Below, in pieces: positions 5,678-8,632 of a DNA stretch of 8,632 nt. The DNA lies in assembly GCA_002403175.1 (NCBI GenBank), contig DHHG01000075.1, positions 1 through 8,632 of the forward strand, written 5' to 3'. Origin of the DNA: Syntrophaceae bacterium UBA4778 (GTDB lineage Bacteria; Desulfobacterota; Syntrophia; Syntrophales; UBA4778). Within the stretch, counting starts at the first letter, position 1. Each line of letters begins with the position of its first letter. A program made the position numbers and the translations under genes. A model generated the notes under the pieces. It was not told the origin of the DNA. It saw nothing but the letters and a program-made list of their open reading frames with translations, and did no database searches.

Positions 5678-5952
5678 GAACAGGATGCAGAATAAGGCAT
5701 CGGTTTTAATTCATCTGTGTTTTTAAATTTTCGCCAAATGCATTCGCATTGCGATCCGGTTCCCCCCTTAGTGCGTTGCCGCAAATCCATGCTGCTCAAA
5801 AAACATCAGGGTTAAAGACGTGCTTTCCTTTCTGGCACTATATGATATTTAGGCATTCCTATCAAAACCCAGTCTCAAAATAAGGATATTCTCCCCCAAA
5901 AATAAGGGGTTCTCCAAGTTTGGCCGGAAGCGGATTCTGCTACGCTTCTTAA
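5678..5952. other. Non-coding leader region before the egtD-like gene
   Basis: No gene is supported in these 275 bp. The region contains the bulged stem-loop at 5732-5753, the second 12-bp repeat, an isolated -10-like TATGAT (5841-5846) without a good -35, and a CCCC/GGGG inverted repeat (5894-5897 and 5906-5909). Just before the egtD-like start, GAAGCG (5927-5932) and CGCTTC (5943-5948) can pair around a 10-base loop. That hairpin ends four bases before the ATG and could limit its translation. The promoter of the downstream cluster presumably lies here but cannot be pinned down. Confidence 0.4.
5753..5764 (+). repeat. Direct repeat, copy 2 (GATCCGGTTCCC)
   Basis: Second exact copy of the 12-mer at 5158-5169. 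It directly follows a stem-loop in which CGC (5732-5734) and AATGC (5737-5741) pair with GCATTGCG (5746-5753), around ATTC and with a 2-base bulge. Confidence 0.4.
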
Positions 5953-6972
5953 ATGGGCTCCGATCTTAAAGAAATCCAGTCAGGTACTTCCCGATCCAAG
6001 GCGAACTTCTTCTTGACCGAAGTGGATGACGACTGCTCTGCCGCATCATTTTGTGAGGTGATCCAAGGATTGAAGAGCAGGCCCAAAAAAATATCCTGTA
6101 AATATTTCTACGATTCGGAAGGGTCCCGCCTCTTCGACCTGATCTGTGATGTGCCGGAGTATTATTTGACCCGCACCGAGGCAGCCATTCTGGACCGGCA
6201 TATAGGTCCCATCCTGGACCGGCTGGGCGATGACCTCTGTGTTATTGAACCCGGCGCTGGCTCGTGTCTCAAAGTGCGCATTCTCCTGGAAAGTGGGAAT
6301 GTTTCCTATTATATGCCCCTGGATGTTTCTACGGATCACCTGCGGAAGTCAGCGCTGAAAATTGCCGAAGACTTTCCGGGACTTTCCGTGCATGCCCTGG
6401 CAATGGACATCACAAACGAGATCGACAGGATCAAACCATTGCTGCCGGAAAGCAGAAGACGCATCATATTTTACCCTGGATCAAGCATTGGAAACTTTGA
6501 TCCCCCGGCTGCACGCAGGCTCCTGAACCAGTTTTGCGGATTATTGCGTAAAGGCGACATGCTCCTGATAGGGCACGACCTGATCAAGGACCCTGCTGTC
6601 CTGGAGCTTGCTTATAACGACCGGCGGGGCATTACAGCCGCGTTTAACCTGAACCTGATCGCCCGTTGTAATCGCGAACTGAGCGCAAATTTAGACGTGG
6701 ACAAATTTCGCCACGTCGCATTCTACAACGAGGCTCTATCCAGAATCGAGATGCATCTTGAGAGCCGGATAGCCCAGGAAACCAGAATATCCGGAGAGAT
6801 CATCCGCTTCGATGCTTTCGAGCGGATCCATACCGAGAACTCTTATAAGTACAGCATTTCCGGATTTGATGAAGTCGCAGCAGGGGCCGGATTTGAGCCG
6901 GCCGGAACGTGGACCGACACGGCGCAATACTTTGCTGTGAGCCTTTATGAAAAAAGGAGATTTTATGTCTGA
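5953..6972 (+). CDS. egtD: EgtD-type L-histidine N-alpha-methyltransferase
   Basis: This 339-residue cytoplasmic enzyme belongs to the EgtD family, which trimethylates the alpha-amino group of histidine with SAM to give hercynine, the precursor of ergothioneine. Family blocks are 'KYFYDSEGSRLFDLI' (50-64), 'PEYYLTRTEAAIL' (68-80), the SAM loop 'EPGAGSCLKVR' (99-109), D124 and D152, 'YPGSSIGNFDP' (174-184), 'HDLIKDPAVLELAYND' (208-223) and 'HTENSYKYS' (293-301). Against Mycobacterium smegmatis EgtD as I remember it, the histidine-pocket residues Y39, Y56, G161, N166, Y206, E282 and S284 correspond to Y53, Y70, G176, N181, Y221, E295 and S297, all conserved. The SAM loop is divergent (usually ELGSGxSxKTR). 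An in-frame TAA directly precedes the ATG, so the start cannot lie upstream, yet there is no clear Shine-Dalgarno. The end overlaps the DUF5996 gene by 8 bp. EgtB, EgtC, EgtE and EanB are absent from the window. Confidence 0.88.
   Translation: MGSDLKEIQSGTSRSKANFFLTEVDDDCSAASFCEVIQGLKSRPKKISCKYFYDSEGSRLFDLICDVPEYYLTRTEAAILDRHIGPILDRLGDDLCVIEPGAGSCLKVRILLESGNVSYYMPLDVSTDHLRKSALKIAEDFPGLSVHALAMDITNEIDRIKPLLPESRRRIIFYPGSSIGNFDPPAARRLLNQFCGLLRKGDMLLIGHDLIKDPAVLELAYNDRRGITAAFNLNLIARCNRELSANLDVDKFRHVAFYNEALSRIEMHLESRIAQETRISGEIIRFDAFERIHTENSYKYSISGFDEVAAGAGFEPAGTWTDTAQYFAVSLYEKRRFYV
6954..6960 (+). promoter_or_regulatory. Ribosome binding site of the DUF5996 gene, inside the egtD-like gene
   Basis: AAGGAGA lies 4 bases before the ATG at 6965. 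It selects that start over the in-frame ATG at 6947, which lies before this site and has no ribosome site of its own. Confidence 0.7.
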
Positions 6973-7909
6973 GATTTCCAGTTCCCTTAGCGGCAAAGAC
7001 ATCATCTGGCCGGAGCTTCCCCTGGATGCCTGGCTGGACACATACGAAACACTGCATCGCTGGAGCCAGGTCATCGGAAAAGTCAGGCTGAAACTTTCTC
7101 CCATGGTCAACCATTGGTGGCAGGTGCCCTTCTATGTGACATCGCGCGGCCTGACTACTTCCCCGATGTTTTATGGGCCACATGTGTGCCAGGCCGATTT
7201 TGATTTCATATCACATGCGCTTCAAATCACGACAGCCGCGGGTGACAAGCGTATTATATCCTTGGAACCCCGGCCGGTAGCGGACTTCTATGCGGAAACG
7301 ATGCGGGCTTTCACATCGCTGGGACTTGATGCGGGAATCTGGACGACCCCGGTCGAAGTAACCGATCGCACCCCTTTTGAAAAGGACTATTTACATTCAT
7401 CCTACGATCCTGAGTACGCTCACAAATTCTGGAGACTACTCGTCCAGGCTGATAGGGTCTTCAAGAAGTTTCGCAGCCGCTTTGCGGGCAAGGTCAGTCC
7501 CGTTCATTTCTTCTGGGGCTCTTTTGATCTGGCTGTCACCCGCTTTTCCGGGAGAACCGCACCGGTGCACCCCGGAGCGCCCAACGTGGCGCGTTTTGTC
7601 GCTATCGAGGCATATTCTCATGAAGTGAGCAGCTGCGGATTCTGGCCCGGCGCAGGATTGGGAACGCCCGCATTTTATGCCTATGCCTATGCCGAGCCCG
7701 AAGGCTTCCGGGATTACCCGGTCCAACCCGCAGAGGCTTATTACAACAAAGATTTCGGAGAATTTGTTCTTCCCTATGACGCGGTGCGCCTGGCCGGTGA
7801 TCCGGATGGCACACTGCTGTCGTTCCTGCAGACAACATACGAAGCGGCGGCTACAGCGGGCAAATGGGACCGGTCCGGCCTGGAACGGCCCCAGGATTGG
7901 CGCCGGTGA
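6965..7909 (+). CDS. DUF5996 family protein
   Basis: This 314-residue protein matches the DUF5996 family almost end to end. Diagnostic blocks are 'WPELPLDAWLDTYETLHRW' (15-33), 'IGKVRLKLSPMVNHWWQVP' (37-55), 'TSRGLTTSPMFYG' (59-71), 'FDFISHALQI' (79-88), 'VADFYAETM' (105-113), 'SPVHFFWGSFDLAVTRFSGR' (178-197), 'EAYSHEVSSCGFWPG' (215-229), 'FYAYAYAEPEGF' (237-248) and 'WDRSGLE' (301-307). Invariant-looking H50, W51, W52, H181, W184, H219 and E220 suggest an enzyme or a ligand-binding pocket, but the family's function is not known to me. There is no signal peptide or membrane segment. Translation is coupled to the egtD-like gene by an 8-bp overlap, and the Mo-enzyme gene starts 7 bp later. A role linked to hercynine or methylhistidine metabolism is therefore plausible but inferred from position only. 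Confidence 0.9.
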   Translation: MSEISSSLSGKDIIWPELPLDAWLDTYETLHRWSQVIGKVRLKLSPMVNHWWQVPFYVTSRGLTTSPMFYGPHVCQADFDFISHALQITTAAGDKRIISLEPRPVADFYAETMRAFTSLGLDAGIWTTPVEVTDRTPFEKDYLHSSYDPEYAHKFWRLLVQADRVFKKFRSRFAGKVSPVHFFWGSFDLAVTRFSGRTAPVHPGAPNVARFVAIEAYSHEVSSCGFWPGAGLGTPAFYAYAYAEPEGFRDYPVQPAEAYYNKDFGEFVLPYDAVRLAGDPDGTLLSFLQTTYEAAATAGKWDRSGLERPQDWRR

Positions 7910-7916
7910 GATCAAC

Positions 7917-8632
7917 ATGACCCTGAAGCCGAATGAAAGAAGCGGGATGTGCGGCAGCTGTTCGGCAGGATGCGGCGTCATCGCCACTTACGACGGAGAT
8001 GGCCGCATCTGCGCAGTCAGGGCGGACGAAAATTCACCTTTCGGGATGATCTGCAAAGTCGGCGAGCAATCACCCGCAATCATCTATTCCAAAGACAGAA
8101 TCTATTACCCGCTGAAGAGGACGGGGCCGAAAGGAACTCTGGATTTCCGGAGGATCTCCTGGGAAGAAGCCTATAATGAAATCGTAAAAAAACTCGAGAG
8201 CGTGAAGAGCGAATCAGGCCCTGAATCCGCCGCCATTTATACAGGAAGCGGCAGCTTTGAAAGGGCCCTGTGCGATATTTTTCAGCCTGCCGGGGTTGCC
8301 GTGTCTTCCGCATCCAGTGTGCTTTTCCCGTTCGGATCGCCGAACACCCTGGGAGTCGGGGCGCTCTGTTACGTAGCATTCGCCATGATTGCGCCGCATG
8401 TAACGATGGGGAGTATGTACATCGACATGTACTCCGATATCGAGAACGCCAGACTCATTATCATCTGGGGTAAAAATCCCGCCGCCCACTGCCCCCCCGA
8501 TGATTTCCTGCGCATCCAGGAAGCCCACAGGCGGGGCGCCCGGATCATTGTCATCGACCCTCGCAAGACCGCCATGGCGAAATACCCCAATGCGCAATGG
8601 ATCCCGATCAGGCCCGGTACGGACGGAGCCCT
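7917..8632 (+). CDS. Molybdopterin oxidoreductase (DMSO reductase superfamily), 5' part
   Basis: The frame is open from ATG 7917 to the window end (238 codons visible); the full protein is probably 600-800 residues. This is a catalytic subunit of a Mo/W-bis-PGD enzyme. The N terminus carries a 4Fe-4S motif, C12-x2-C15-x3-C19 ... C46 followed by K47. Further along are 'ISWEEAYNEIVKKL' (80-93), 'GSPNTLGVGALC' (140-151), 'WGKNPAAHCP' (184-193), 'IIVIDPRKTAMAKYPNAQW' (210-228) and 'IRPGTDGA' (231-238), all typical of the superfamily. C151 aligns with the usual position of the metal-ligating residue. There is no twin-arginine signal, so the enzyme should be cytoplasmic. A ribosome site GGTGAG (7905-7910) overlaps the DUF5996 stop, and the gap is 7 bp, so it is co-transcribed. 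Substrate cannot be told from this part; the rest of the gene and any electron-transfer subunits lie downstream. Confidence 0.92.
   Translation, partial: MTLKPNERSGMCGSCSAGCGVIATYDGDGRICAVRADENSPFGMICKVGEQSPAIIYSKDRIYYPLKRTGPKGTLDFRRISWEEAYNEIVKKLESVKSESGPESAAIYTGSGSFERALCDIFQPAGVAVSSASSVLFPFGSPNTLGVGALCYVAFAMIAPHVTMGSMYIDMYSDIENARLIIIWGKNPAAHCPPDDFLRIQEAHRRGARIIVIDPRKTAMAKYPNAQWIPIRPGTDGA

Noticed and set aside
5833..5850. TGGCAC as part of a sigma-54 promoter before the egtD-like gene
   Set aside because: The -12 element (GC in TTGC) is missing at the required spacing.
5894..5909. CCCC/GGGG hairpin before the egtD-like gene
   Set aside because: Only four pairs around an 8-base loop, no T-tract and no sign of conservation; too weak to name.
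7436..7987. 183-codon open frame on the minus strand opposite DUF5996
   Set aside because: Entirely antisense to a well-conserved protein and the start of the Mo-enzyme; no domain, so treated as a shadow.

Overview
All genes I can support lie on the + strand. The window reads as chromosomal DNA of an anaerobic bacterium, most plausibly a Desulfobacterota (deltaproteobacterial) sulfate reducer or syntroph. That placement is inference, resting on a short cysteine-rich protein of a type I associate with that group, a cytoplasmic molybdenum oxidoreductase, a NosL-like protein and the mixed base composition. No rRNA, tRNA, CRISPR array, transposase or integrase was seen.

Region 1 (1-4050) looks like an envelope export or metal-handling locus. 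It starts with the C-terminal end of an FtsX/MacB-type ABC permease, cut by the window edge. An ABC ATPase of the LolD/MacB type follows (ATGA overlap), then an unrecognised membrane protein with about eight transmembrane segments, then a NosL-like periplasmic protein (second ATGA overlap). After a 113-bp gap comes a TolC-type outer-membrane efflux protein. Cysteines cluster in the predicted periplasmic loops of the permease and the membrane protein, and NosL carries a CxxCGM motif, so the first four genes may form one thiol- or metal (copper-like)-linked machine. TolC could supply the outer-membrane exit.

Region 2 (4051-4972) holds a short intergenic stretch with a degenerate heptamer tandem repeat and two matching 12-bp dyads of the form AAGTT-NN-AACTT. 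They sit just upstream of a membrane methyltransferase of the isoprenylcysteine methyltransferase/NnrU/MddA type. Two consecutive stem-loops follow this gene; the second is a good intrinsic terminator candidate.

Region 3 (about 4973-5952) is gene-poor. It contains one 80-residue protein with seven cysteines, flanked on both sides by a 12-bp direct repeat and by long non-coding stretches.

Region 4 (5953-8632) is a tight cluster: an EgtD-type histidine N-alpha-methyltransferase, overlapped by 8 bp by a DUF5996 protein, followed after 7 bp by a molybdopterin oxidoreductase that runs off the window. The histidine-pocket residues of EgtD appear intact, so hercynine (trimethylhistidine) is the likely product. 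No EgtB or EanB sulfur-inserting partner is visible. The EgtD/DUF5996/Mo-enzyme combination is the most intriguing candidate for an undescribed pathway here, together with the cysteine-looped ABC-NosL system.
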